From positions 6,478,001 through 6,542,000 of the forward strand of contig JAEVHH010000002.1 of NCBI GenBank assembly GCA_017607445.1: a stretch of 64,000 bases of DNA, written 5' to 3'. A model generated the notes under the pieces. It ran no database searches. It was not told the DNA's origin and saw only the letters and a program-made list of their open reading frames with translations. Source of the DNA: Histoplasma ohiense. Taxonomy: Eukaryota > Ascomycota > Eurotiomycetes > Onygenales > Ajellomycetaceae. Position numbers and translations under genes: made by a program. Positions 22,367 to 35,044 of this stretch are shown piece after piece. Position 1 is the first letter of the stretch. The number at the start of each line of letters is the position of its first letter.

Positions 22367-24151
22367 ATGGTGACACGTCGCATTGTAAGTTGCTGGCGTC
22401 TATTTTTCGTACAAGAAATAAGAGGTGTTGTGCACTGACAATCTTTTGACCAGGTTCGAACCGGGATTCAGCTAGGCTTACTTGCGTTGATTGTTCTCCT
22501 TCTGCTCTTTCTCTTCGACAACAAGTTAGAATTCTTGCCCGCTGCAATCCATGACCATCTGCCTGCCCATCACCCGGGACTTGTTGTTACTGATGTGACT
22601 GTCACGACTTGCTCTTCCCTCAACATTTTCTCAAGTTGTACGCTCGACCCGGAGGTATGGCATCGCATCGAGAAGGACTTATACTTGGGGACTGGCTGGA
22701 CGTCGAGCGCATATACGCACATACAAAGAAAAAAAGAGGAGGATCTCCTTCCGACAGATTCGGTTGTTGTTGACCTAAAAATTGGTAGACTTGATCCTGG
22801 TACCGGTACGGATAAGAAGTGGGAAGCAAGGCCGGCGGGTATTTGGCTGTTGAGAACAGACCGAAGTCATACAGGGGACCCGCAGAAGGTTATTACCTCA
22901 TTGGATGTCCTTTTCGGTGCCGATGCTGCGGATCCCCGAACGGGCTGGGAAGTGAAAGATACGCCTCTCTTGCTGGATACTAAAAGTGAAGCGCGTTTGT
23001 CTATCAGACGAGGTCCACCTGCCAAGCTTGAACGGCCGCCTCCGAGAATTCGAAAAGATGGGAGATTCAAGATAATGCAGGCGTCGGACCTGCATTTGAG
23101 TACAGGCCTGGGAAAATGCCGGGAGCCAATCCCGCATTTGAAAGATGAGAGCAAATGTGAAGCGGACCCTCGCACCCTGGAATTCCTTGAAAGAATGCTC
23201 GACGAAGAGAAACCTGACTTGGTCATTATATCCGGTGACCAAGTCAACGGCGATACTGCACCAGATGCGGCAACTGCGATATTCAAACTCGCTGATATTT
23301 TTGTTAAGCGACGTATTCCGTATGCCGCTATCTTCGGAAACCATGATGATGAGGGCAATCTTGATCGATCACAGTCTATGGCCCTCCTGCAACAATTACC
23401 GTACTCTTTATCAGAGCCTGGCCCAGTCGATGTCGATGGCGTGGGCAACTATATTGTCGAAGTTCTTGACCATACTTCATCTCACTCCGCGTTAAGCCTT
23501 TATCTCCTCGATACGCACAGCTACTCTCCGGATGAGCGCAGATACCGTGGGTATGATTGGATAAAACCTAACCAAATCGAATGGTTCAAGTCTAGCTCAG
23601 AGAGACTTCAGAAATCCCACCGCGAATACCGCTATATCCATATGAACTTAGCGTTCATTCACATTCCACTTCCAGAATACAGAGACAGAAACAGCGCCTT
23701 CTATGGTAATTGGACCGAACCGTCGACAGCTCCAAGATTTAATTCGGGCTTTAGAGATGCCCTCGTTAGCGAGAATGTTGTCGTTGTAAGCTGTGGCCAG
23801 TAAGTCATCCACCGTCATCAACCATGAGTTAGCTCTTTGTTTTGTTCAATTTATAACCGATCTTCGCCCTAACTTGTTTTCTCCTCTCCTTTTAGCGATC
23901 ATGTAAATGACTACTGTATGCTATCACGGAATGAATATTCACAGCCGTCACTGTGGATGTGCTACGCCGGTGGCGCCGGCTTTGGTGGCTATGGTGGATA
24001 CGGTGGCTACATCCGACGAGTCCGATTCTTCGATATCAATATGAACTCCGCGAGAATAATGACCTATAAGCGGCTTGAGTATGGCGACACGGTATCAAAA
24101 ATCAACGAGATGATGATTGTGGACGGTGGTAAAGTGGTCCAGTCCGATTAG
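22367..24151 (+). CDS. DCR2-type calcineurin-like metallophosphoesterase
   Basis: Predicted dimetal phosphoesterase related to yeast Dcr2, a phosphatase acting in cell-cycle entry and in turning off the unfolded-protein response. Exons 22367-22384, 22454-23799 and 23896-24151 give 539 residues. The first exon is only 18 nt (MVTRRI) with a GTAAGT donor. A membrane anchor follows at about residues 10-28 (LGLLALIVLLLLFLF), so the catalytic part probably faces a lumen or the cell exterior. Metal-site motifs are DLHLS, IISGDQVNGD, FGNHDDEG and CGHDHVNDYC; the last is split by intron 2 and restored by splicing. A glycine-tyrosine run (FGGYGGYGGY) near the end is usual in this family. The function comes from the family, not from direct evidence. 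Confidence 0.9.
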
Positions 24152-24931
24152 ATACTGACTTTTCATCCCCTTCTTTATTCGTTTTATTATGTTTCACATT
24201 ATAATTTACAAAATAAAAAAGGCGCGGCATGTGTAAAAAAACCGGAGGCGTTGGGATTTTGAGGTTTCCTACGGACAGGTCTTTCATTTTCATTGTCATT
24301 TCATTTTCATTGTCATTTCATTTTCATTTTGTTCTTTTTTTACTTTCTTTAACACAATTTGTTGTGTTCGTTTTTGCTGGGAGATATTAATACGCTTGTA
24401 TATTCTATCCTATCCATGTGTTTATATCCCAATTGTTTCGTATTTGCTTTACTCTGGGGTTTTTTTCCTGCTTGGCCAATATCACATCTACTTCTCTAAC
24501 CGTTTAGGTATTTATTGTTTTTTACTCAGGTTTTCCTTCCGAGCGGGTCCACTGATTTTGAAACTGCTTGGACACTTTCAGTTATATTCCATATTTTTTG
24601 GTTTTGGTTTTTGGGAAATTCCTCTTTTTCGTGGGGAAACAAAGCATCATTCATTGGTTTTGGGCCTGAAGAACTTCACGCGGACCCAATGTCCCTCACT
24701 CCACTTTTTCTTATTGGCATTCCCATCATCGAGTTTCGTTACATGCCTAGCTTACTTTATTGAAGCAATGAAGTCGCCGAAAAAATTACCATTATTAAGG
24801 TCCCTATCAAAGGGTCTGCTAATATCTCCTTTCGCCTATGCAGACGAAACATCCATGATTTTACCCCACAACTTGAAAATACATGGGAAGGAAGAGAAAT
24901 CAATGCTTCTCCTCTCCTCCCACAAAACAAT
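24152..24931. other. intergenic between convergent genes
   Basis: Shared 3' flank of the DCR2-type and OXNAD1-like genes, T-rich on the plus strand. It contains the 17-bp tandem repeat noted separately. No gene recognised. Confidence 0.5.
24282..24330. repeat. 17-bp tandem repeat, nearly three copies
   Basis: The unit TTTCATTTTCATTGTCA is repeated head to tail without change over about 49 bp, in the 3' flank of the DCR2-type gene. Confidence 0.8.
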
Positions 24932-26348
24932 TCACCACCACTTTTCATAAAACACGCTCTTCTCCTTCCCGACCCCAGCTCCAAGGACCTCTTCTGCACC
25001 TGCAACCAGCTCATCCGTCATATCAGGTGGTCCGCAGATATAACACACCGTTCGACGGCCTTTTGAGCGGTACGCGTTTCGAATGGCCTCTCTTTTTCCA
25101 CCAATGACCTCATGCAGATCAGTCGTCTTGATGCGACGCATGTGCAACGAGAAATCGGCCGGCAGATTGCGGGGCATTTCGTGGAGATTTGTGATATAGA
25201 GATGGAACTGAAGGCGGAGGAACAGGTCCTCTTGTTGTTGCTGGCGCCGGTGCTGTGAATGTGGCTGTGGCTGTGACTGTGACTGTTGAGAATGAAGAAT
25301 GTTGCGAAGCCGGGGAAAGAAAAGGACTTGGTCTAGGTGTTTTGATATGTCCTCACCACCAGGCCCGGGTTGGGTTGGGGATCTGGTCGAGTAAAGTAAA
25401 TGAATGGCTGGTGAATGCGGTAACTTCGAGGGGTCTTTGAAGATATGTGATATCATTGAGATTAACGGGCTATACGAGGATGGTTAGCCAGAAGGTATCT
25501 ATGATCTTTCTTTGTACATGTACATGCTTTGTTCATTGTCATTCCCAAACCCCCTCCGGCTTTTCGAATATGATATGGATTGGAAAGAGGTTGATTTGGA
25601 GAGGGTCAGGGTCATTATGGAGAGTATTTCACTCCTAACTGGGGTAACACAGGCATTTTATTAAAGCCGCAAACTTTTCATACGTACTTAATCCCAACTC
25701 CACCCGCCACAAACACCACTCTCACAATATCTTCCAGCGGAATATCAGGGGGTGGCCAGATAAAACTGCCCCCAACCCTTACTGCGAGTTCCTGTCCAAG
25801 AATCTCATCCTTAGGCCGCCAGAGCCAGGCAGCCGGTGGGTTTGATGGCGATTCTTGGACAGCAAGTTCTATGTATGGAAATTCTGTCGCTTCGTTGCTA
25901 TTGCTATCATTTTTCGGTGGCAATGCATCACTTGGGGTGGAGGTTATCGTGAAGCCACCGGCTTGCGGGACGGAGGGGACATGGACATCGAGCCATTGGC
26001 CGGCCAGGAAGTGGAATGGTTTTGATTGGTTTTGATTGAACTGTATAGTTGGAAGGTTTCTTTCATTTAATATTTAATAGAGATAATTTTGGTGGTTTGA
26101 AACGCTTCTTAGACTTTAAAAATGGTTTTATCAAAACCTACCAGTACAGTTGGCAGGGTGGGGTTCTAGCATACTTCACATTCATTCTTCTGATCTTTAT
26201 GGCAGTAAGTCGGACCTCGTCCTACGTTCAACCGCAAGATGCGGATAGTAGGACTCACCTGTGTTATGCTTGATAGACGGACTCTATAGAGCATATCCTG
26301 GCGTGGTTCTTGCGCCGTACGTAGCTCATGTGGAATACTTGTGGACAT
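24932..26348 (-). CDS. OXNAD1-like NAD(P)H-dependent flavin oxidoreductase
   Basis: Ferredoxin-NADP reductase-fold protein like human OXNAD1. It is predicted to bind FAD and NAD(P)H; the electron acceptor is unknown. Exons 26226-26348, 25688-26040 and 24932-25469 join in phase to 337 residues. It starts MSTSIPHELRTAQEPR, as in other fungal homologues. The FAD-binding region is FLAGQWLDVHVP followed by GGFTITSTP (equivalent of RxYS-T). The NAD-binding part starts VFVAGGVGINPLISM, split by an intron in the GIN codon, and ends CYICGPPDMTDELV and FYEKWW. A low-complexity Gln/Ser/His insert (around QSQSQPQPHSQHRR) sits in the NAD domain and is probably a surface loop. The first donor (GTAGGA) is weak but phase-correct. 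Confidence 0.82.
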
Positions 26349-27734
26349 GTCCCAAGCTGTCGCGGGTATACGACCGAAACGTCATACATTGGGTTTGGAG
26401 AGAACTGGCTTGCAGGATAATGGACACTTCCAAGGTTGGAACGAGTGGGTGAGTCGGAAGGTCACGTGTAACTTTACTGAACCTTGGAATGGATATCAAC
26501 TCATCACGAACACTTCAAGCTATGATCCTAATCCTACAAATATTTCAATCGCTTGCAAGTTGAGGTTCTCCTGGTTTGATAAGACAGATAAGCCATCAAT
26601 GGCTGCTATTTTCGTATGTAATCATTGTCCCAACATAGTTACCCAGCGTAAGATATTGAGCTGACTCCACCAGGACAGAGCACTTGTTGGATTATCTTGG
26701 TGCGGGGATATCCCCATCAGTCATTGTATTCTCCTCTTTATCATCGGAGACAAACGAACAAAGAATACTAACAAATACGCAACATCCAGCCCACGCTCGA
26801 CACTCAAGTATGCGCCGCCAGCTGCGACTTTGTGATGAGATATTGAATCCCTGATACCTTCATGCATGATTCCAACAACTGATTCTTCTTCATTGAAACC
26901 CATTTCTGCAACTGGTCAATCACAGGCTGGCCCTCTGATTTGCGCTGCATGGGCGCTGGCCACTTCTGGGTAGCGTGTGATGGCATGCAGTAAGATCCCC
27001 GTATTTGGTCTGCCATTGGCCATCGGGCCAAATCGTCACACCAGCGCTAGGCTGAGTGCCTGCTCTACTTTCGCCGCAACACCCTGGGCATGGCTGTGCG
27101 GGTGCCTCTTTTCCCCCACCCAACCATGGGTCCGGCGGCAGCTTGTCGCTCAGCACAAGCTTGACCTTCTCGTCTCCCTCGCCGGACAGACGGCCATGGC
27201 CTTGTGGGTTGATCTGATTCCTCTTGATGGTGTTCTGGGGAGTTGATTATTCGTCCGTTCAGTCCCTAGATTCTGCGGGTATACCTTGGCGAGAAACATG
27301 ACCCATCCCTCCAACAGTGACGAGGGATTGGATCGAGCAGCTCTGCATGTCCTCCAGATCAGAAGAGTACCTAAATACATAGAATGTGCTCTGTTCCTCT
27401 CCCTTCTTTTTCTGTCCGACCCTGCCATCTTCCCTTCTCACTTCTCTCCCTCTTCCGTACTCCTTTCGATTTCTTCATGCATCACCACTACCGGTGGGCA
27501 CAGTAGTTGAAATGAAACTCCTGCCAGCGGGCCTGGCTTGAAGATATAACACACACGCTTGTCTACTACTATATTCCACTCCACATCCATACTGGAAACC
27601 TCATAAATAATTAATCCCTATCAATCCTAACATCTGGGATTTGCTCTGGGCGCCGTCCTTTGAATCCTTCGCTCAATCGTCCCCACCGCTACTCTTCCTA
27701 TTCTTCTACTTATTCTCTATAGTAAAGAGTCATA
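26349..27734. other. divergent intergenic region, 1.4 kb
   Basis: Upstream side of the OXNAD1-like gene (minus) and the membrane-protein gene (plus). Short overlapping open frames around 26800-27430 show no family match. No gene recognised. Confidence 0.45.
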
Positions 27735-28919
27735 ATGTTGTGGTATCTACCTCGGAAGTATCGACCGCCCATCCTATTCAAGATTTTACTCGGGATCGAA
27801 CTCCCCGTCACCATTGCGATCCTCGCCTTGTTCGGCATCGCAGCACCAGATCTATATCGAACAAGACTGTGGAAAGATGGCGCTCAGAATGGTTTCAATA
27901 GCGGCCCGGAAGACGAGATTTACACTCTTGCAAACTATCGCCCATACACTACACCCAAGCCTTGGAGTCAATTGTATGTCTAATAGCCTTCGAGTTTACC
28001 CATTATTGGGTAAACCATCCAATCCATGCTGAGAATATCGTGGTTCTAATCATGTCAAATTTTAGTCTTACAAACTTCAATCTAACTATATCGGTGTTGA
28101 GCTTGTTTCTCATGCTCGTCAAGGCACCTATGTTCATCTTGAACGTCTTTTATCCTCCACTTTCCGTACTTGTGCACATAGGATTGACCATTATTTATGC
28201 TATTTCAATCGCATATCAAGCATCTCCCGACATGTCCGACCCCGAACGCCCGCAACCAGGCGCGCCATGGTATCTCACCAAGAATTGCAACGTCGCTAAG
28301 AGTCGTTCCAATGTTGGTTATTGCCGGCAAGCAAAGGCATCATTTGCTTGCACTGTGTTAATGCTGTACGTCACTGGCCACTCGCTGAGTTCGTTGAGTT
28401 GAGGTGTCCTCCTCACTTCAAGCATGGAGAATAAAAGAAGGAGTAATCCCCACTAACGCTGACCTCTTTTTTAGCGCAATCTTCATCGTCCACAGCGTCT
28501 ACGCTATCTATTCTTGCCTCCCCACCGTAGAGATCCGCGAAAAGCAAAGACAGCGCCTCGAGCGGCGTAAGGAACTCGAAGACCTAAAAAGTCTGAAATC
28601 TCCCACTTACTCAATGCATACACCCATGACTCCCGGGGGCACTGGTTTCCCGCCAATGACGCCTCGTACCCAAGCCTTTAACCGTCTCGGTGGAACCACA
28701 GACCTGCCCCTACGAAACCATTTCCTTCCTCCTGATATGCCGAATGGCTCCCATTTGAAAAACTTCAGCATGCCTTCACCTTCGCAGAGCCCCACACCAC
28801 CGCAGATGAGTGGATCTACATCAAATGGAACACCACCGCCGAATGGAAACGCAGGAGCAGAAGTTCAGAGTCAGGCGACCATGTATTTCCCCCCGCCACC
28901 AAAGAAGGCAAGTAAATGA
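27735..28919 (+). CDS. conserved fungal four-helix membrane protein, function unknown
   Basis: Exons 27735-27973, 28066-28365 and 28475-28919 (GTATGT and GTACGT donors, CACTAAC branch site in intron 2) join in phase to 327 residues. Four hydrophobic segments are visible: ILFKILLGIELPVTIAILAL (about 12-31), ISVLSLFLMLVKAPMFIL (about 87-104), PPLSVLVHIGLTIIYAISIA (about 108-127) and a last one covering ACTVLMLAIFIVHSVYAIYS (about 175-194). A basic helix EKQRQRLERRKELEDLK follows. The C-terminal 130 residues are Pro, Ser, Thr and Asn-rich with MTPGG and MTPRT motifs, likely a cytosolic, phosphorylatable tail. The layout resembles MARVEL-type fungal proteins, but I do not recognise the family with certainty. 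Confidence 0.75.
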
Positions 28920-29053
28920 GGGAGAGAGGAAGGGAGAAGTTCAAGACGTTTGCTTCGAGCGAGCACGATTTGAATGTGGTTCAGCTAGGCCGGAATATCG
29001 TCAATCCAGATATAAACATTTTAGGGCTTCCTCGTTCATCTCAGAATGCCTTT

Positions 29054-29085
<32 letters not shown>

Positions 29086-30189
29086 TTTTTTTGGTCCTTT
29101 GTACCGTATGACTGGAGTTTTGAGCGGCTTGGTATATACATCCTTTATTTCTTTTCTTTTCTATTTTTGGAAAATTTCTCCGTTCTATATGATCACGTCA
29201 GGACTTATTATTTTATCTGCACCGGAATCACTCAGCTTTGTCGACGATTCTTGGTTTTTATTTCACTTGGATTCCAAAAAAAAAAAAAAAAAAAAAAAAA
29301 AACGCTGGTTTAATCGTCACTCACAACATACATATGTTATCAGACAATATCTGTCCGTGTAGGTGGACAGACAAATTCAACATCTTCTGGATTTCTACTT
29401 TAATTTACTCTCTCTCTTCTGGCGCCGAATACGTTCTCTGGGGAAGGGGGACGGATCTCAAATATTTCATTCCTATGGTAAGCATTTTTCGTGGTAGAAC
29501 TCAGAAGATGATGGAGGTGGAAGGTTTAGTTCATTGTAAGTCTCTAATGGGCGCAGCCCTGCATAAATAGGTGTGGTCACGCGAGCGATAGGGATCCCAA
29601 CATAAGATCCAAAAATACCTTGGAAATAGTTATAACTAACCAAGATTGAAACTGAGAATTCTCGTATAGATGTACTATTGCATTCCTTTGCCAGTATCTT
29701 AAAATACTTGTTCTGATAATTGGTTACCCGTATATGATAGTGGTTGCGTGCTCAAGGAAATCACGGATTATTTACAATATTAGATAGAAGCCATGGACAA
29801 TAACTGAACAAAAATATCTCTTTCATGAATTTACTTTAAGCCGCCAATTGATGCAAGAATGAAAGAAAAAATAAAAAAAAAAAAGATACAGAATCCAAAA
29901 AAGGTTAAGTAGAAAACGACGCGGGGTATTTGCAGAGGGAAGGAAAACATAGGCTGGTAAAAATAATCGCACCAACTCAAGGGAATATAATAATAGATGG
30001 GCCTCTATGTTCCCGAGGAAAAGTGCCTCACATGAACAAAAGCAAGGAAAAATCTGAGGCAATGTATAATAGAAAATATGACAGCAAACAAAAATGCCTG
30101 GAACTGGCAACAGAAGATTTAGAAGGTACGTACATACAACGAAACGTTTCGCGAACGAAAAGAGAACCCATCAAAAGAAAAGAAACACA
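28920..30189. other. intergenic with TTCT and poly-A tracts
   Basis: Shared 3' flank of the membrane-protein and copper-ATPase genes. Contains a (TTCT)n run at about 29053-29090 and an A run at about 29276-29302. No gene recognised. Confidence 0.5.
29053..29093. repeat. (TTCT)n microsatellite
   Basis: About nine TTTC units followed by a T run, 130 bp after the membrane-protein stop codon. Confidence 0.85.
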
Positions 30190-33100
30190 CTATACAGAAA
30201 CAGGCTCTACAGGCCTCAAAGGAACGTAGCCTTCATCGTCAGTGCCATTTCTCCGCTTCCCAGTAACGCTCATCACAACGTCTGAACCAAGCGTAACTAG
30301 CCAAGCAAAAGTCCGTCGACCCCGACGAGTATGATCGGATGTAAAAGGGCTCTTTTTCCACCACGATCCCCGCCCACCACGACTCAGGCCGCTAGTATCA
30401 ATTAGACCCAGCTCAGCTTCACGTTCCAACTTCTGGGAGTCTAACCAACCAGGCCGCTTCCAAAATTTCAAGAGCAAACTGCTGACAACCACACTGACGC
30501 TTGACGCCGCCATCGCGGCGCCTGCAGCCATTGGGTGCAACGAAATTCCGCCAAAGGGGAGGAAGAGGCCCATGGCGAAAGGTATGCCAATGGCGTTATA
30601 CATACAGGCCCAGAGGAGATTTAGTTTGATGCGGCGGAAGATCGAGCGGGAGAGACACAGGCTTGCGGGGACGGACAGGAGATCATCGGGCCGCATGAGG
30701 ACGATGTCTGCTGCCTCAATGGCAACGTCTGTGCCAGATGCGAGGGCGATGCCGACAGATGCAGTGGCCAGGGCGGGGGAGTCGTTGATGCCATCTCCCA
30801 CCATGGCAACTATAGATGAGGGAGTTTTTTGAAGGGACGCGATGACGGATTGTTTTTCGGAAGGGGTGACAGATGCATGGACTGATGAGGCGGGAATTCC
30901 TACAGAAGATGCAACGGCGAGGGCGGTGGAGAGGGAATCGCCCGTTATGAGGGACGTGGTGAGACCCATTCGGTGGAGTGCAGCAACAGCGGCTGCCGCC
31001 GTTGGTTTCAGCGTATCTTGAAGAGTGATAGTACCAGCATATTTGCCGTCGATAGCAACGTGAATTAGAGTGGAGCCGGCAACATGTTCGCTATCTTTTC
31101 TTGGTCGAACGGATATTGAGGTCGTGAATTCAGAGGAATCGGGCTCTGGTTCAGCTGATTGAGGTACATTTATATCCCTGGAACGAAGGAAGCGTGCGCT
31201 GCCCACAAGAACACGATGACGAACGTTTTTGACATTTGAAGTGGGCTCAACAATAGCCGAAATCCCCTTTCCGACTAACGCTTCGAAATCAGCTACACTG
31301 CCATTGAGAGGGGTTTCATCTGATGCCCCGACTTCTGACCTGGCCTTTGCAAGAATGGCTTTGCCAATAGGGTGTTCACTGGTCAGTTCAGCAAGCCCAA
31401 CGATCAACCACCACTGGCGACGCCGCCAATCATTAGAGGTCCATGTGGAGTCCATTCTAGTCCCCGATACGCTCATTTTGCCCATCGTTAAGGTGCCCGT
31501 TTTGTCGAATACAACATGCGTTATTTTGGTTGCTGCTTCCAGGGCTGCTCCCCCTTTGACCAGGATGCCATGTTCAGCACCAACGCCTGTGCCTACCATA
31601 ACCGCTGTGGGTGTACTAAGACCAAGGGCACAGGGACAAGCAAAAACAATAACCGATATGCAAAGTTTCAAACAGACCATGAATGTCCCGCCGGGATTTT
31701 CAGTAACGAAGATTTTAGGTGGATTTGGAAGAATATGACTAAGAATCATCCATCCAAAAAAAGTGATGAGCCCAAGGGTGATAATGGCTGGAACAAAATA
31801 ACCAGCTACTATGTCAGCCATTCTTTGGATAGGAGCACGACTGGTTTGTGCATCTTGGACCAATTTGACTATTTGGCTCAGCTGTGTGTCTCGACCGGCT
31901 CTCGTGACCCGGAAATCAACCCAGCCAGCGCCATTCACAGTGCCAGCCATGACCTTTGAAGTCTTTATTTTGCGGATGGGAATAGCCTCACCGGTAATCA
32001 TACCCTCGTCTATATAGCTCTCACCTCTAATGACGACACCATCTGCTGGAACTTTATCTCCTGGCCGGAGGCAGACGATATCACCAACCTGGATTAATTC
32101 CGTAGGGATCGTCTTCTGGACAGTCGAAACTGCAGCAGTGGCCTTATCCTTTTCAGCCGATAGCGGTACAGAACCCCAGCTTTCAGCTAACATTTCAACG
32201 GCTATGGGGTCATCGTATATAGTTGCCATAGAAGGAGCAAGAGACATCAAACGAGATAGTGCTCGGGATGTTTGGCCCTTAGCTCGATTTTCCAGCCACC
32301 GACCGAGGGAAATAAATGTGATAAGCATAGTGCTGGTCTCAAACACGGTCATTGGCCGAGAATGGGGTTTGAAAAATACCGAGACTAACATTGCGAGAAT
32401 ACTGAAAAAGAATGCGGCGGAGGTACCAAGCATGACCAAAACATCCATTGTCGGGGAGCCGTGTTTTAGGGATTTGAATGACGCGATATAAAACCGCTTC
32501 CCGACACCAAATTGAACAGGAATGGTAAGAAGCAAGCAGATGATTTCCCCAGAAAATAAGCCAGGTATGAGCTCGAAGTTTCCGATGTCGATTGCAGGAA
32601 GATACATCGGAAGAAGCATACTAATCACCATCACGGGAACTGCGAAGGAAAACGAGAACCAAAACGCCTTCCGCCACTCGTGTATTTCCTTTGTCTTTGC
32701 GAGGGATTCGAGTTGAGCATTGCCATCATCCGACTCCACCAAAAGAGCATTGTATCCTGCTTGTTCAACAACTTCAACTAATCGTCTGATCCCGACCTTG
32801 GTTGGGGAATAGCTGATTAAAGCACGAGAATTAGACAACTTCACATCAGCGGTTAAGACACCATCAGTTTTCCTGAATACGCGCTCCAGATTTATGGCTG
32901 CTGTTGAGTCAGGCAGGCCGTAAATATTTAGCGCTAATGACGCTGATGTGTTTGACTGAATTGAGTCGTCTTCTCTGGAGGAGAGAATTTTCACGTCAAA
33001 ACCAGCATCTTCGATTAGTTCGGCAATATGTGCCGCGCGGAGGACCGAGGGGTCATGAACCACAACCCCACGTTCAGCTAGTAGGCTGACATTGAAACGG

Positions 33101-33844
33101 ACCATCCCAGGCTGGTCCTTAAGGGCATTTTCGACGGCGGATGTACACGCTCCACAAGTCATCCCTTCAATGGATATAGTTGTAGTTACATGGGTTGGTT
33201 CTTTCTTAGACACCGATTTTCCTCGTGATGAAGATGGGTTTCGATATCGGGCGGCAGTCTCCAGAATTTCAGCATCAAATCCACGGTCTTCAACGATTTC
33301 AGCAATCTTCTCAGGAGATATCATCGACATATCGTGTTCCACAATTGCCCGTTCAGATAGTAAGGACACTGTTACGGAACTGACACCGGGTATATCTGCT
33401 AGTCCTCCCTCCACTGCTGATGTGCAAGCGCCACAGGTCATTCCTCCTACCCGGAGCGTTGTAGTAGAAATAGATGGCGAACTGGAGCCAACATCGAGTA
33501 AATTATCGTCTCCGTCTTCACCCTCCTCATCTTCTTGAGGTACTTCACGCGGGAGCTCAGTGGATAAGACTTTAAAAAAAAAACCCCCCCTCCCCCCCCC
33601 CCCCCCCCAATTTTTTTAAAAAAAAAAAAGAAAAAAAAAAAAAAATTACTGCACGGCCCATTATCAAACTCACAGACACATCTCCTGCACCTTTGACACC
33701 CTTAAAAGCTTCCTCAACAGCAGAAGTACATGCGCCACATGTCATTCCATCGACTTTGAGAGTTGTAGTTGCAAGATACCGTGGAGCCTGAGGCATCGGG
33801 TCAAGATCCTCCCCCTGAAGGAGCGGAGCGGAAGAGGTGGCCAT
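30190..33844 (-). CDS. CCC2: copper-transporting P1B-type ATPase (CCC2 family)
   Basis: Pumps Cu(I) into the secretory pathway, where it loads copper oxidases such as multicopper ferroxidases. Three N-terminal HMA domains carry intact GMTCGAC copper sites (near 33740, 33435 and 33155), and a fourth HMA-like fold (around 32900) has lost its cysteines. The pump follows: actuator TGEAIP, channel motif ACPCALGLSTP, phosphorylation site DKTGTLT, SEHPIGKAI of the nucleotide domain and MVGDGINDSPALA. The C terminus is basic. Between the first HMA domain (33650-33844) and the rest (from 33573) lies a homopolymer patch of A, T and C runs where about 24 residues of HMA domain are missing. Flanking frames disagree by one base, and reading the patch as an intron also fails in phase. 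I treat this as a probable sequence or assembly fault in an otherwise intact gene of about 1,200 residues. Confidence 0.9.
33574..33646. repeat. A/C/T homopolymer patch inside the copper ATPase
   Basis: Runs of A, C, T and A again succeed each other with almost no other bases. The patch starts directly at the end of recognisable HMA coding sequence (GRAV) and stops directly before it resumes (VLSTELP). Confidence 0.85.
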
Positions 33845-35044
33845 GGCAGGTAGTAAGTTCTATCTTGAAAGCATTCATAGGCGTGTAGTCTTTTCAACGG
33901 AGAAAACTAAATCATGTCGATGAGGGAATCTCAGACGCTTGTTGGATATTTCACGGACGAGCAGATTGGAGGCGGTGGGAGACTGCACAGAGGGGGCTGA
34001 AGGGCTGAGGTTTCACATCGAGCAGGTTGTGACACGGGCAAGTTTTGTCTATCGCGGTGTTGGAAGCGAGCGGGGGCGATCAGCGTGCAATAAAAGTAAT
34101 AGAAAGCCGGCTTCCTGATGGCTTGTGAGGCAACGGGGGTGAGAGGTTGTATTTGCACTGGCCACGGTGGAGAATGTGGCCGTCCTTGGGGTTTCAAACT
34201 GGGATGATTCCGCAGCCAATGTTGCCGGCGTCGTTGTCTTATGTAACCCTCACTTTCCTCTTGCGGTTGCTAGGAGGAATGCTCGGCGTCGATTGGCTGG
34301 CTTGCTTACAAACCAACGGCCTCGGCCCGGCCTTGGAAGTACTCCGTGCTCTGGTATGATCTGTGCTGGATGGATGGATAGTATACAAGTATACGCAGTA
34401 GATACGAGTGGGTATGCTGTGACGGCCATCTGCCCCTCAGCTGTTGATGAATGGATGGACACTGGATAGTAGAGGATATCATTCATGTCTTTCTCCCAAG
34501 ACTCCTCTTTGTCTGCGTTCAACTAAGGGGGGGATTTAATTGTGAGGGCACTGGGACAAAAGCAGCTCGATTGCACCAGCGCCCCCCAACAAATGGACAC
34601 AAGGAGGCGTGTGCCGTGGTCAGCGCCACCGCCAACAGTTTCGGATAATGAATCCAGGGAGATTCAACCAAGGAGCCAGGAGATATTATGGATAAGTAGC
34701 TGATATAAATTGTGTGCAAACAGAGCAAACCTTCCCTTACGATCATGTGACCTTTACTACATGGATCCAATACATGGATCCAGCCTCGAAAATGTTGATA
34801 TCTTTGATAGTTGGTGCCTCCATGCTCATGCTGTCGGCACTTTTGGGGGGGATTCCTTCCTATCGCGCCTTTCTCAGCGTTTCTGGATCTAGGTTGCTGA
34901 TCAGTAAGAAGTAAGCCCTGAGCGCTTTCTTGGAAGTCAAACAACCACTGACTGAGCATCGTTAAAGGCGCCAAAACTCTCACACACACAAGAAGTCGAA
35001 AGGGAATAAGAAGAGCGATTGTTATTTAATCACTTTCCTCACCC
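33845..35044. other. divergent intergenic region
   Basis: Upstream region of the copper ATPase (minus) and COP9 subunit 7 (plus). No gene recognised. Copper-responsive elements could lie here, but I could not single one out. Confidence 0.45.

Noticed and set aside
22446..22470. GGTTCGAACC resembling a tRNA B box
   Set aside because: It is the start of the second exon of the DCR2-type gene, with no tRNA folding around it.
22867..23448. 193-codon minus-strand frame within the DCR2-type gene
   Set aside because: Antisense shadow; the plus strand has all phosphoesterase motifs in one frame.
33570..33649. Homopolymer patch read as an ordinary intron
   Set aside because: A GTAATT donor and an AAAG acceptor exist, but the phases disagree and the recognisable HMA domain would be left truncated.
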